Shown here in pieces: positions 39,442 to 49,230 of a stretch of 64,000 bases of DNA. The position numbers were made by a program, and so were the translations under genes. The stretch comes from Myxococcales bacterium (lineage in GTDB: Bacteria; Myxococcota_A; Polyangia; Haliangiales; Haliangiaceae), in contig JADJUF010000023.1 in the NCBI GenBank assembly GCA_016717005.1, forward strand, positions 1-64,000, in the 5' to 3' direction. Below the pieces are notes generated by a model. That model worked only from the letters and a program-made list of their open reading frames with translations, ran no database searches and was not told the DNA's origin. Each line of letters begins with the position of its first letter. Position 1 is the first letter of the stretch.

Positions 39442-41562
39442 TCATCGCGGCTTGCCTGGCCTGGTCGGGGCTGGCACCAGCTCGACCGATCGCTCGATCG
39501 AGCCGTGCAGCGGGGCGCCGCGCAGCGGCACGTTGGGATCGCCGCCGTTGCGCCAGTCCTCGGCGGCGACCCGGACGAAGCCGGGGACCGAGCCGTCGCG
39601 GGTCAGCTTGAACTCGTAGTCGCGGGCGGCCTCGACGCCGGCTAGCTCCATCGTGTTGGTCTGCCCGACCAGCAGGTAGACCGCGGCGCCGGGCGGGTCG
39701 GTCGTCACCGACAGCCGGCCCTTGCCCTTGGGGGGGCCCGGCTGCTCACGCGCGGTCGGCGCCGCCGGCATCGCCGGCAGCGGCTTGGCGTCGCCGGCCA
39801 GCGGCGCCAGCTTCACGGTGATCGAGGCGCGGAGCGCGTCGTCGGTGCCGCTCCACTGGCTCCCGACCACGTGGAGATCCTGGGGCTGGTAGCCCTCGAG
39901 CTCGACCCGCAGCTCCCAGATGGTGGTGGTCGCGAGCTGGATCGACTCGAACGGCGCGCGGCCGAGCAGCAACCACACCGTCGCGAGATCGGGCGTCGAG
40001 CGCACCGTGATGTTGCCGGGCTTGGCCTTGTTGTCGCGCAGGCGCTGCTCGAGCTCGCGGTTCGCGGCCTCGGTCTCGGCCCGCTTGCGCGCCGCCTCGG
40101 CCTTGCCCTCCTCGATCTCCTTGCCCTGCCGGTTCATCCCGGTCACGAGGACGTAGCCTCCCCCGGCCAGCACGGCCACCGAGATCCCGCCGATCACCCA
40201 CGACTTCCACGGGCTGGTCAGCCGCGGCGGCGCGAGCTCGGGCACGACCTCGGTCATCGGCGTCGCGACCCGCCGCGGCTTCGGCGGCGCGGGCGCGGGC
40301 TCAGGTACAGGCGCGGGCGCGACGGTCTCGCCCGATGGATCGGGCGCGGCGGCGAGGGTCTCGCCGGTCGGCTCCGGCGCCGCCAGCACGGGCGCCCGCC
40401 GGGCCCGGGCGGGCGGGTCGAGCTCGGGCGCCGGCGCCGGGGTCATCGCGATCAGCTCGGAGATCGGATCGCGCGCGGCCTGGCCGGGGCCGTCGTCGAC
40501 GTGGGTCAGCGCGTCGTCGGCGCTCTCGTCGAGATCGTCGAGCAGCGCGTCGAGGCCACCGCCGCCGCGGGACGCCCGCCGCGCGATCGGCGCGTCGAGC
40601 GTGGCCTCGGGCGGGGGCGTCGGCGGCGCGGCGGGGGCGCCGGTGGCGGTCGGGCGGGTGACCTCGACCGTGCCGGGCAGGCTCGCCAGCAGGTCCTCGA
40701 TGCCGTCGTCGCCGTCGGGCGCCGGGGCCGGGCCCAGGTCGGCGAGCGCGCGGTGGACCTCCGCCGGCGTGGCCACATCCCAGCGGTCGTCCTCGAGCGC
40801 CTCGGAGAAGTTCTCCTGCAGCTCGATCGCGTTGGCGAAGCGCCGATGGAGATCGGTGTCGAGCGCGCGCTGCACCAGGCGCTCGACCGCCGGCGTCGTG
40901 TTGATCGTCCCGGGCGGGGTCGCGCCCGACAGCAGCGTGAACAAGAGCGCGCCCATCGCGTAGACGTCGGCGACCGGACCCGGGACGTCGCCGAGCGCGA
41001 CCTCGGGCGCGAGGTACCCGCCGAACCCGCGCAGCGACATGGCCTCGGAGCCGGCCGCCGCCGCCGCCATCGCCGCGTGCCCGACCGCGAAGTCGGTCAC
41101 GCGCACCGCGCCGTCGTCGTCGATCAGGATGCTGCGCGGGTGCAGCGCGCCGTGGGTGATGCCGACCGCGTGGGCGGTGGCGACGCCGTCGATCACCGAG
41201 CGCGCGATCGCCGCGGCCACCCGCGGCGGCAGGCCGCGCCCGCCGGCGCCGTCGAGGATGTCGTCGAGCGTGCGGGCGCCGCGCACCGCCTCGGTGACGA
41301 TCACCAGATCCTTGCCGTCCTTGGCGACGACGACGGTGCCGACGACCGCGCGGTGGTGGAACGCGCCCAGCAGCGACGCGGACCCGGCCGCGAGCGCGTC
41401 GCCGAAGCGCGGATCGGCGGCCAGGGGCGCGTCGACCACCAGCAGGCGCACCTCGCGGCGGCCTTCGCCGCTGGCGCGATAGAGGTCGCCGTACACCTGA
41501 CGGGCGAGCAGATCGCCGACGGTGAAACCGGCGAGGGACCGTTGCCCGGCGGGACGTACCAC
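39442..41562 (-). CDS. Membrane pseudokinase with PEGA-like periplasmic repeats
   Basis: Product of 706 residues from GTG 41562. A Ser/Thr kinase fold is clear (VYGDLYRA, THAVGITHGALHPRSILID, VTDFAVGH, LAPEVALGD, DVYAMGALLFTLLSG), but the catalytic loop reads HGALHPRS at 137-144 instead of HRDLKPEN. The catalytic Asp is Ala, Lys is His and Asn is Ser. DFG is DFA (157-159), and no VAIK-type Lys is visible near the start. It should therefore not phosphorylate. A Pro-rich linker leads to one membrane helix near 452-474 and two PEGA-like repeats (GNITVRSTPDLATVWLL, RLSVTTDPPGAAVYLLVG). TATAGT 7 nt upstream supports the start. Confidence 0.82.
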   Translation of the reverse strand: MVRPAGQRSLAGFTVGDLLARQVYGDLYRASGEGRREVRLLVVDAPLAADPRFGDALAAGSASLLGAFHHRAVVGTVVVAKDGKDLVIVTEAVRGARTLDDILDGAGGRGLPPRVAAAIARSVIDGVATAHAVGITHGALHPRSILIDDDGAVRVTDFAVGHAAMAAAAAGSEAMSLRGFGGYLAPEVALGDVPGPVADVYAMGALLFTLLSGATPPGTINTTPAVERLVQRALDTDLHRRFANAIELQENFSEALEDDRWDVATPAEVHRALADLGPAPAPDGDDGIEDLLASLPGTVEVTRPTATGAPAAPPTPPPEATLDAPIARRASRGGGGLDALLDDLDESADDALTHVDDGPGQAARDPISELIAMTPAPAPELDPPARARRAPVLAAPEPTGETLAAAPDPSGETVAPAPVPEPAPAPPKPRRVATPMTEVVPELAPPRLTSPWKSWVIGGISVAVLAGGGYVLVTGMNRQGKEIEEGKAEAARKRAETEAANRELEQRLRDNKAKPGNITVRSTPDLATVWLLLGRAPFESIQLATTTIWELRVELEGYQPQDLHVVGSQWSGTDDALRASITVKLAPLAGDAKPLPAMPAAPTAREQPGPPKGKGRLSVTTDPPGAAVYLLVGQTNTMELAGVEAARDYEFKLTRDGSVPGFVRVAAEDWRNGGDPNVPLRGAPLHGSIERSVELVPAPTRPGKPR

Positions 41563-41569
41563 GGGCGTG

Positions 41570-41575
41570 ACTATA
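41570..41575 (-). promoter_or_regulatory. -10 element TATAGT for the pseudokinase
   Basis: TATAGT on the minus strand, exactly 7 nt before GTG 41562, near-consensus. It decides the start and suggests a leaderless transcript. The asnS start lies 87 nt away in the opposite direction with TGG-TATCTG 9 nt before its ATG. Confidence 0.6.
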
Positions 41576-41649
41576 CCGCCGCGGCGTCGCTGGCGCGCGC
41601 TCCGGCGACGCGAGAATCGCGCGGCGAATCGTGGTATCTGCCGGGCCTC

Positions 41650-43047
<1,398 letters not shown>

Positions 43048-43148
43048 TTCCGTCCGGCGCCGTCGCGCGCGCGGCCGCGGGTGCCGTCGAGCGCCGGCGT
43101 GATCCGGACCCGTCCACGTCCGCCCCGGCGGAGGAAAGCTAGCTGCGC

Positions 43149-43745
43149 ATGGAGTCCTCGCTGCCGCCGATGATCGATCCCGACCGTGCGCGCGGGTGGC
43201 TCGACGCCGTCGAGCGACGCCAGGGCGCGCTGGCGCTGGGGCGCCCGGCCGAGGCGCCGCTCGAGCCGGGCGCCGAGCTGGCCGGGCTGGCCGGGCTCGC
43301 GGCCAAGTTCCTCGCGGTCGGCACGCCGCGGACGATGGGGCTGGTCGGCCTGCGCGACCTCGCGCCGGCGGTGGTCGCGACCCAGCGCGCCTACGCGGCG
43401 CCGCGCGAGCTGCGCGTGTTCGACGGCGATCCGGTCGTGGCGGCGCGCACCGCGCTCGCGGTCGGCGGGCGGGGCGCGTCGCTGACCGAGGCGTGCGCGT
43501 GCGACGTCGTGGTCGCGCGCGGGCCGGTGGCGATCGAGCGGGCGTGGATCCGCGACGGCACGCTCGTGACGGCGCTCGATCGCGCCGTCGTGCTGGCGCC
43601 GGCGCTGGTGGCGGCCGCGGTGGTCTACACCGCCGGCGCCGTCGACGATCTGGTCGCCCACGCCACGCTGGGCGCGGTCGCGGCCGGCCTGGTCGACGGC
43701 CGCACGCTCGACGAGATCACGCTGCTGGTGATCGGCGGCGCCTGA
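43149..43745 (+). CDS. Short ornithine cyclodeaminase/mu-crystallin-like Rossmann protein
   Basis: Product of 198 residues. TMGLVGLRDLAPAVVATQRAY, RELRVFDGDP, CACDVVVARGPVAIERAW and especially HATLGAVAAGLVDGRTLDEI resemble the NAD-binding half of OCD/mu-crystallin proteins, whose C-terminus carries the same Gly-Arg-Thr...Asp-Glu-Ile-Thr-Leu ending. The usual N-terminal substrate and dimerisation part (over 100 residues) is missing, and the Gly-rich loop is degenerate (GLVGLRD instead of GxGxQ). It could be a degenerate paralogue or a small regulatory protein. A GGAGGA ribosome site lies about 15 nt before the ATG. Confidence 0.5.
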   Translation: MESSLPPMIDPDRARGWLDAVERRQGALALGRPAEAPLEPGAELAGLAGLAAKFLAVGTPRTMGLVGLRDLAPAVVATQRAYAAPRELRVFDGDPVVAARTALAVGGRGASLTEACACDVVVARGPVAIERAWIRDGTLVTALDRAVVLAPALVAAAVVYTAGAVDDLVAHATLGAVAAGLVDGRTLDEITLLVIGGA

Positions 43746-43746
43746 G

Positions 43747-43764
43747 GCGCGCCGAAAGGCGCGC
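43747..43764 (+). terminator. Hairpin with GAAA tetraloop after the OCD-like gene
   Basis: GCGCGCC (43747-43753), loop GAAA, GGCGCGC (43758-43764): a 7-bp all-GC stem with a stable GNRA loop directly after the stop codon and before a convergent gene. No T-run follows. Confidence 0.5.
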
Positions 43765-43812
43765 GGCCCGGCGCGGGTGGCGTCGGGCCGGGCGATCAGC
43801 GCGCGGGCGTGC

Positions 43813-44889
43813 TCAGGGGTAGGTGCACATCGGATCGCCGGGGTGGCACGGCGGCGGCGGCGGCGGGGTGCACATCGGATCGCCGGCCGGGCACGGCCAC
43901 GGGGTGCACATCGGATCGCCGGGGGAACACGGCGGCGGCGGCTCGTTGCAGGCGTCGGTCGCGAGCTGCTCGCAGGTCATCGGATCGAGGCCCTGGATCA
44001 GGCAGTCGCGCAGCACCTGATCGTGGCACGACGGTCCGCCGCAGGTCGGGTCGGTCGCCGGATCGCACGGCGGCGGCGGGCACATCGGATCGCCGGCCGG
44101 GCACGGCCACGGGCCGCAGGTCGGGTCGGTCGCCGGATCGCACGGCGGCGGCGGCTCGCAGACCGAGGTCGCGCGCAGCTCGCACGACATCGGATCGCCG
44201 CCGGCCTGGAGACAGTCGCGCAGCACCTGGTCGTGGCACGACGGGCCGCCGCAGCTCGGGTCGGTGTTCGGATCGCACGGCGTCGAGCCGCACGTCTGGG
44301 CGGCGGCGTCGGCGCAGGTCATCGGGTCGCGGCCGGAGGCGACGCACTCGGCGAACACCCGATCGAAGCAGTCGGGGTCGCCTGGTCCACACGACGGATC
44401 GCCGGGCACGCAGCTCGGCGTGCACATCGGATCGCTGGGGTCGCACGGCGTGCCGTAGCAGACCTGATCGGCGTAGGCCGCGCACTGCTGGTCGTCGCCG
44501 TTCATCCCGACGCACTCGTTGAAGACCCGATCGAAGCAGTCGGGATCGGGGCCGGGGCCGGGGCCGTCGCACGACTCGCTGGCGCGCAGGTCGCAGAGCA
44601 TCGGATCGCCGCCGCTGTCGAGGCAGGCGCGCATGACCTCGTCGTAGCAGGTCGGGTCCGAGGGCCCGGGGCCGCCCAGGTCGCACCGGGTCAGGACCAG
44701 ATCAGCGCAGACGTCAGCGGGGAGCTGGTTCAGGTAGCACTCGGCGATCGTGTCGTGGACGCACTGGCCGGTGGCGTCGGGATCGCCGAGCAGGTGGTCC
44801 GACGAGCCGTCGGCGTACATCGAACATCCTGCGAGACCAGCGCCGACCACCAGGGCGAGCGCGAAGCGAAGTCTTGACCGAGCGAACAT
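43813..44889 (-). CDS. Cys-rich repeat lipoprotein
   Basis: Product of 358 residues. Lipobox GLAGC, then at least five repeated units of about 30 residues with the pattern Cys-x-Asp-x-Val-x3-Cys ... Asp-Pro-Met-x-Cys-x3-Ala-x3-Cys (DCFDRVFNECVG, DCFDRVFAECVA, SCHDQVLRDCLQ, SCHDQVLRDCLI), separated by Pro/Asp-rich linkers such as PCDPATDPTCG. Over 30 Cys suggest a fully disulfide-bonded surface protein. An AGGAGG ribosome site lies 4 nt before ATG 44889. It is downstream of a second Cys-rich lipoprotein and the sigma/FecR genes, in the same direction. No family recognised; the repeats look recently expanded. Confidence 0.75.
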   Translation of the reverse strand: MFARSRLRFALALVVGAGLAGCSMYADGSSDHLLGDPDATGQCVHDTIAECYLNQLPADVCADLVLTRCDLGGPGPSDPTCYDEVMRACLDSGGDPMLCDLRASESCDGPGPGPDPDCFDRVFNECVGMNGDDQQCAAYADQVCYGTPCDPSDPMCTPSCVPGDPSCGPGDPDCFDRVFAECVASGRDPMTCADAAAQTCGSTPCDPNTDPSCGGPSCHDQVLRDCLQAGGDPMSCELRATSVCEPPPPCDPATDPTCGPWPCPAGDPMCPPPPCDPATDPTCGGPSCHDQVLRDCLIQGLDPMTCEQLATDACNEPPPPCSPGDPMCTPWPCPAGDPMCTPPPPPPCHPGDPMCTYP

Positions 44890-44938
44890 GGAACCTCCTG
44901 GGTGATGGTGGGGAGAGCCGCCACCACCAGAAAACAGC

Positions 44939-45631
44939 TCACGGGGTCGGCTGAAAACACACGCCGGTGCGGTCGCCGCAGACCGCGGTGCACTGCCATT
45001 GCCCCATCACACAGTCGCACGCGCCGGTGACGCAGGTCATGCACGTCTCGGCCGGCGCGCAGCTCGTGTCGCAGCCGAGCGGCGCCGGGCTCGGGCATCC
45101 GGGCGCCGCGCACACGTTGGCGCAGCAGCTCGGGTCGCCGGGCATGCACCCCGGCGCGCAGACGATGCCCGGGTAGCACTCCTCACCGGGGCACTGGGTG
45201 GGATCGCTGCCGCACTCGCTGGCGGGCGCGCACGTGCAGGTCGGGCAGCCGTTGCGCACCAGCGGCGCGAGCCCGCTCGGGCACGGCGGGCACATCGACG
45301 GGTCGGGACAGGCGACGCACTGGTCGCCTTCGCACAGCTGCACGCCCGGCGCGCACGCGCGATCATCGGTGCAGGTGGCGCAGCCGGGCTCGCAGTAGGG
45401 CGTCAGCGCCAGCGTGCCCCCGGCGCAGGTGGCGATCGTCTGGCAGCAGGCCGGGTCGGTGCGATCGGGCAGCGCGCACACGCCGCTGAAGACGCACGCC
45501 TGGGTGTCGCTGGTGCGGCCGGGGACGTCGGCGCACGAGGTCAGCGGCGTGCCGTCGGTGAGGACGTCGGCGTCCTCGGTGACGCACGCGCCCAGCGCGA
45601 GCACCACGACCACCACCGCCGCGCGGATCAT
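44939..45631 (-). CDS. Cys-rich lipoprotein
   Basis: Product of 230 residues with lipobox LGAC. It holds over 30 Cys in EGF/TIL-like spacing (CEPGCATCTDDRACAPG, CPPCPSGLAPLVRNGCPTC, CDCVMGQWQCTAVCG). Disulfide-rich domains of this kind occur in secreted or surface-exposed proteins. The start overlaps the preceding gene's stop region by 4 nt (45628-45631), so it belongs to the sigma/FecR operon, and the next Cys-rich gene follows 49 nt later. Function not known. A redox-stable surface coat or protease inhibitor would both fit the composition, but neither is shown. Confidence 0.7.
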   Translation of the reverse strand: MIRAAVVVVVLALGACVTEDADVLTDGTPLTSCADVPGRTSDTQACVFSGVCALPDRTDPACCQTIATCAGGTLALTPYCEPGCATCTDDRACAPGVQLCEGDQCVACPDPSMCPPCPSGLAPLVRNGCPTCTCAPASECGSDPTQCPGEECYPGIVCAPGCMPGDPSCCANVCAAPGCPSPAPLGCDTSCAPAETCMTCVTGACDCVMGQWQCTAVCGDRTGVCFQPTP

Positions 45632-46597
45632 CGCCGCACCTCGACCGCGCCGCCGACGGTCCAGCCGGCCAGCGACACCAGCGGGGTCGAGTTGGCGCGG
45701 GCGACCAGGCCCGAGCCGCCGCCGACCGCGACGGTCGCGGTGACCTCGGCCCGCGCGATCGGCAGCGTGAACGACAGCTCGGCGGCGCCGTGGACCGCGG
45801 TCGTGGCGATCGACGTGGCCATCACCGCCGGATCCGAGCTAGTGGCCGCGACGGTCTGCCGCGACACGTCGACGCGCGCGCCGACGCAGGTGATCGGTCG
45901 GCCCTGGGCGCACGCGACCGTGACCGCGAGGTCGACGCCGACCAGCCACGGCGTCGCCTGCCCGATGCGGTGGGTCACCGAGGTCGCCGCGGCGTGGACG
46001 CCGAGCGCGAGCGGGCCGCGCCCGACGCCGACGCCGGCGCCCCACAGCGGCACGCCGTCGTAGCTGCGCACGAGCGCGCGCCCGATCAACGCGAGGGCGG
46101 CGAGCGCCGCGGCCCTCGAGCACCGACGCGCGTCCGTGGGGCAGCCCCGGCCGCTCGGCCGCGGTGGCGCCGGGGCCCCTGGCGTCGCGCGCGTCACCCG
46201 GCAGCGCCGGCATCGTCGGCAGCGTCGGCGTCGTCGTCTCCACCGGCGCGGGCGGCTGCGCGTCTGGCGGCGGGGCAGGCGGGAGCGGCGCCGGCACCGG
46301 GCGCTCGAGCTCGAGCGCGGTCGCGACCAGCGCGACCACCCGCGGCGCCAGCGGCGGGGGCACGTCGCGCAGATCGACCTCGCGCGTGCGGACGCCGGCG
46401 TCGGTGGTGATCGTCAGGGTGGCGGTCCCGTCGGGGCGACAGGCCACCACGACGGTGGTGGCGGTCGCGCCCTCCTGCGCCAGCGCGCGATCGAGCGCCG
46501 CGCTGCCGAACGCGCAGGCGTCGAGGGTCACGGTCGGCTGCGCCCAGGCCTGCGCGACCGGCGTGAGGACGACCACCAGCGCGACGTGCGCGCGCAT
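45628..46597 (-). CDS. Exported protein of the sigma/FecR operon, frameshifted near 46104
   Basis: ATG 46597 begins a signal peptide (ALVVVLTPVAQAWAQ). The first part (TVTLDACAFGSAALDRALAQ, ATTVVVACRPDGTATLTITT, VVALVATALELE) and a Pro-rich linker run to SVLEGRG. The frame then changes, and the rest continues LAALALIGRALVRSYDGVPL, LALGVHAAATSVTHRIG and ends GWTVGGAVEVRR, resembling a small beta-barrel or porin-like domain. Adding one CG to GCGC at 46104-46107 restores one 323-residue protein. It overlaps the FecR gene stop at 46597-46599. Proteins of this two-part design often follow sigma/FecR pairs in Myxococcota; role unknown. Confidence 0.6.
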
Positions 46598-47862
46598 CAC
46601 CGACCGGCCAGGGCGGTCATCTCGCCGGCGCGGGCGCCGTCGGGGTACTGGGCCAGGTAGGTGCGCGCCGCGGCGCGGGCGTCGTCGGGGCGCGCGGCGC
46701 GGGCCAGCGCGAGGGCCTGCCGGGCCAGGGCCTCCTCCTGGATCGCGCGCGGACTGCCGATCGCGCGCACCCGGGCGAAGGCGTCGGCGGCGCGCGCGGC
46801 CTGGCCGAGCTGATCTTGCGCGAGCCGGCCGAGCAAGAACGCCGCGAGCCCGGCGGTGGCGTCGGCGCGGGCGTCGGCGAGGTACGCCGTCAGCTCGTCG
46901 GCGGCGCGCCCGGCACGACCGGCGGCGACCAGCTCGTCCGCGCGCGCGATGATGTCGGCCGGCGGCGCAGTGGTGATCGCGGGCGCGGGCGGTGGGGGCG
47001 TGATGTCGGCTGGCGGCGCAGTGGTGATCGCGGGCGCGGGCGGTGGGGGCGTGATCGCGGGCGCGGGCGCGGTGATCGCGGACGCGGGCGCGGTGATCGC
47101 GGACGCGGGCGGGGTCGTGGTGATCGCGGACGCGGGCGGGGCCGTGGTGATCGCGGACGCGGGTGGCGCCGTGGTGATCGCGGGCGCGGGCCGGCTCGGC
47201 GGCGACGGCGCGCGCGCGACCGTCGGCGGCTGGTCGTCCTCGGGCGCGGGCGCCGCGGGCGCCGCGGCCACCGTCGCCGACACCGCGATCCGCTGGCCCG
47301 CGGTCAGGCGGACCACGCGGCCGGGCACGCGCTCGCCGCGCACCAGCACCACCCCGCGCTCGACGGTGACCGCGAGCTCGACCGCGCTGCGCTCGACCGC
47401 GAACGCGGTGCCGACCACCTCGACGGTGGCCAGATCGGTCTCGATGACCCACCGGCGCGGGCCGCCGGGGCGGACGTCGAAGCCGACCTTGCCGCGGCGC
47501 ACCGCGGTCACGAACTTGTCGCCCTCGTTGGCCAGCACCTCGAGCTGCGCGTCGGCGGCCAGCGCGACCTTCGAGCCGTCGTCCATCGCGACCGTCCGCG
47601 CCGACGGCGCGTCGAGCTGGACGCCCGGTGCGAGGGCGACGTCCGCCCCGAGCGCGCCGGGCGCGGGGCGCCCGCCGCGGGGCCACGCCACCAGCAGGAC
47701 CGCCGCGGTCGCGATCGCGACGCCGGTGGCGATCGCGTAGCGCCAGCGCCGGGGCGCGACCCGGCGCTCGGCCTGGGCGTCGCGCACGCGCCGCCACACC
47801 TGCGCCAGCTCGGCCTCGTCGAGCGCGGGCTGGAGCTCGGCCTCGATCGGGCGCTCAGCCAT
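46597..47862 (-). CDS. FecR-domain protein (putative sigma regulator) with TPR-like C-terminus
   Basis: Product of 421 residues. A cytoplasmic N-terminus of about 40 residues is followed by one membrane helix (YAIATGVAIATAAVLLVAW), then a FecR domain (DDGSKVALAADAQLEVLAN, GKVGFDVRPGGPRRWVIETD, VEVVGTAFAVERS, ERGVVLVRG). Next is a long linker of AITTAPPAS units coded by a short tandem repeat (about 46970-47190), and a TPR-like end (AADELTAYLADARADATAG). FecR proteins bind and control the ECF sigma factor across the inner membrane. Its ATG overlaps the sigma factor stop by 8 nt, as usual for such pairs. Confidence 0.8.
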   Translation of the reverse strand: MAERPIEAELQPALDEAELAQVWRRVRDAQAERRVAPRRWRYAIATGVAIATAAVLLVAWPRGGRPAPGALGADVALAPGVQLDAPSARTVAMDDGSKVALAADAQLEVLANEGDKFVTAVRRGKVGFDVRPGGPRRWVIETDLATVEVVGTAFAVERSAVELAVTVERGVVLVRGERVPGRVVRLTAGQRIAVSATVAAAPAAPAPEDDQPPTVARAPSPPSRPAPAITTAPPASAITTAPPASAITTTPPASAITAPASAITAPAPAITPPPPAPAITTAPPADITPPPPAPAITTAPPADIIARADELVAAGRAGRAADELTAYLADARADATAGLAAFLLGRLAQDQLGQAARAADAFARVRAIGSPRAIQEEALARQALALARAARPDDARAAARTYLAQYPDGARAGEMTALAGR

Positions 47863-48472
47863 GGTCGACCTCGTGGGTGTGGGCCGCGACCGCCGCCTCG
47901 GCGCGGCCGAGGTAGCGCTTGACGCTGGCCAGCGAACAGTCGCAGGCGGTGGCGACCTCGTCGAGCGAGTAGCCGATGACGTGGCGGAGCACCCACGGCA
48001 CGCGCAGCTTGACCGGCATCGCCCGGAGCGCGCCGTCGATCAGCGCCAGCTCGGTCCGGCGATCGGGCGCGACCCCGCCGTCGGCGACCTCCGCCAGCGA
48101 CTCGTCGTCGACCATCGCCGACCAGAACCGCACGCGCCGCCAGCGCCAGCGCCGGTGCACGCGCGACACCGCGATCCGCGCCAGCCAGCCCCGCAGCGCG
48201 GCCGGCTCGGCCAGGGCCTCGAGCTTCTGGAACGCGATCAAGAAGGTCTCCTGGACCACGTCGGCGGCCTCGACCGGGTCGCGCAGCAGGCGGCGCGCGG
48301 TGCTCGCGACCTGGGGCGCGTGGCGCCGGTAGATCATCTCCTCGGCCCACGCGTCCCGGGCCCGGGCCCGGGCCACCAGCTCGGCGTCGGTGATCGCCAC
48401 CGCGCCGGTCACGTCGACGACGCGCGGGCCGGGGGTCGATGCTGGGCGGAGGGCGATCGCAGACACGGTCAT
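47855..48472 (-). CDS. ECF-type RNA polymerase sigma factor
   Basis: Product of 205 residues. Region 2 is AWAEEMIYRRHAPQVASTAR and DVVQETFLIAFQKLEALAEP with WLARIAVSR; region 4 is LPV-like AMPVKLRVPWVLRHVIGYSL and DEVATACDCSLASVKRYLGRA, the DNA-binding helix-turn-helix. It has the usual ECF length. It heads an operon with the FecR-like regulator, an exported two-part protein and two Cys-rich lipoproteins, which are probably its main targets. An upstream autoregulated promoter would lie in 48473-48619; I cannot assign it. Confidence 0.88.
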   Translation of the reverse strand: MTVSAIALRPASTPGPRVVDVTGAVAITDAELVARARARDAWAEEMIYRRHAPQVASTARRLLRDPVEAADVVQETFLIAFQKLEALAEPAALRGWLARIAVSRVHRRWRWRRVRFWSAMVDDESLAEVADGGVAPDRRTELALIDGALRAMPVKLRVPWVLRHVIGYSLDEVATACDCSLASVKRYLGRAEAAVAAHTHEVDHG

Positions 48473-48606
48473 CGACTGGAGCCCCCAGCCGACTGAAACG
48501 GCTCACGGAAACGTGGGCCGCGACACGGCGGGGGCGCGCCGCGATCCTACGCCAGCTCCCGCCACCGGGGTTCGCGTTCGGCGCGCGACCGCGGCCGGCG
48601 TGGGCG

Positions 48607-48612
48607 TACACT
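48607..48612 (+). promoter_or_regulatory. -10-like TACACT for the VOC gene
   Basis: TACACT, 7 nt before ATG 48620, no Shine-Dalgarno. Leaderless-type spacing. Confidence 0.45.
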
Positions 48613-48619
48613 CTCGACC

Positions 48620-49195
48620 ATGGGGAATCCATTCGTTCATCTCGACCTGACGACGGGTGATGTCGCCGCGGCCAAGGCGTTCTACGGCGCGATCTTCGGC
48701 TGGAAGTTCCAGGACTTCCCGGCGATGAACTGGACCGGCATCGACGTGGGCGGCGGCGTCGGCGGCGGCATGGGACCCAAGCAGAGCCCCGAGCAGCCGA
48801 CCGCGTGGACCGCGTACGTCGACGTCGCCGACGTCGATCAGACCGTGGCCCGCGCCGCCGCCGCGGGCGCGACCATCCTGATGCCGAAGATGGAGGTGCC
48901 CGGGATGGGCTGGCTCGCGGTCCTCGCCGATCCGCAGGGCGCCGTCATCGGCATCTGGCAGTCAGCGGCGCCGCCGCCGCCGCCGCCGAAGCGAGCCCCG
49001 GCCCGGAAGGCCCCGGCCACGCAGGCCGTGCTGGCCAAGAAGGCGCCCGCCAAGAAGGCGCTGGCCAAGAAGGCGCCCGCCAAGAAGGCCGCGCCCAAGA
49101 AGGCCGCGCCCAAGAAGGCCGCGCCCAAGAAGGCCGCGCCCAAGAAGGCCGCGCCCAAGAAGGCCGCGCCCAAGAAGAAGGCCGGCAAGAAGTAA
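48620..49195 (+). CDS. VOC (glyoxalase/bleomycin-resistance) domain fused to an H1-like Lys/Ala/Pro tail
   Basis: Product of 191 residues. Residues 1-120 are a VOC domain: NPFVHLDLTTGDVAAAKAFY, FGWKFQDFP, TAYVDVADVDQTVARAAAAG, WLAVLADPQGAVIGIWQ. The remaining 70 residues are almost only Lys, Ala and Pro (APAKK, AAPKK units), from a 15-nt repeat unit at about 49078-49180. This tail resembles bacterial histone-H1-like proteins (HctA/AlgP type) and would bind DNA or other polyanions nonspecifically. The VOC metal residues look incomplete, so an enzymatic role is not sure. The fusion suggests a VOC protein held at the nucleoid. Confidence 0.82.
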   Translation: MGNPFVHLDLTTGDVAAAKAFYGAIFGWKFQDFPAMNWTGIDVGGGVGGGMGPKQSPEQPTAWTAYVDVADVDQTVARAAAAGATILMPKMEVPGMGWLAVLADPQGAVIGIWQSAAPPPPPPKRAPARKAPATQAVLAKKAPAKKALAKKAPAKKAAPKKAAPKKAAPKKAAPKKAAPKKAAPKKKAGKK

Positions 49196-49230
49196 CCCCG
49201 GGGCGACGGGGCAGGCCCGAGGGGGGCAGG

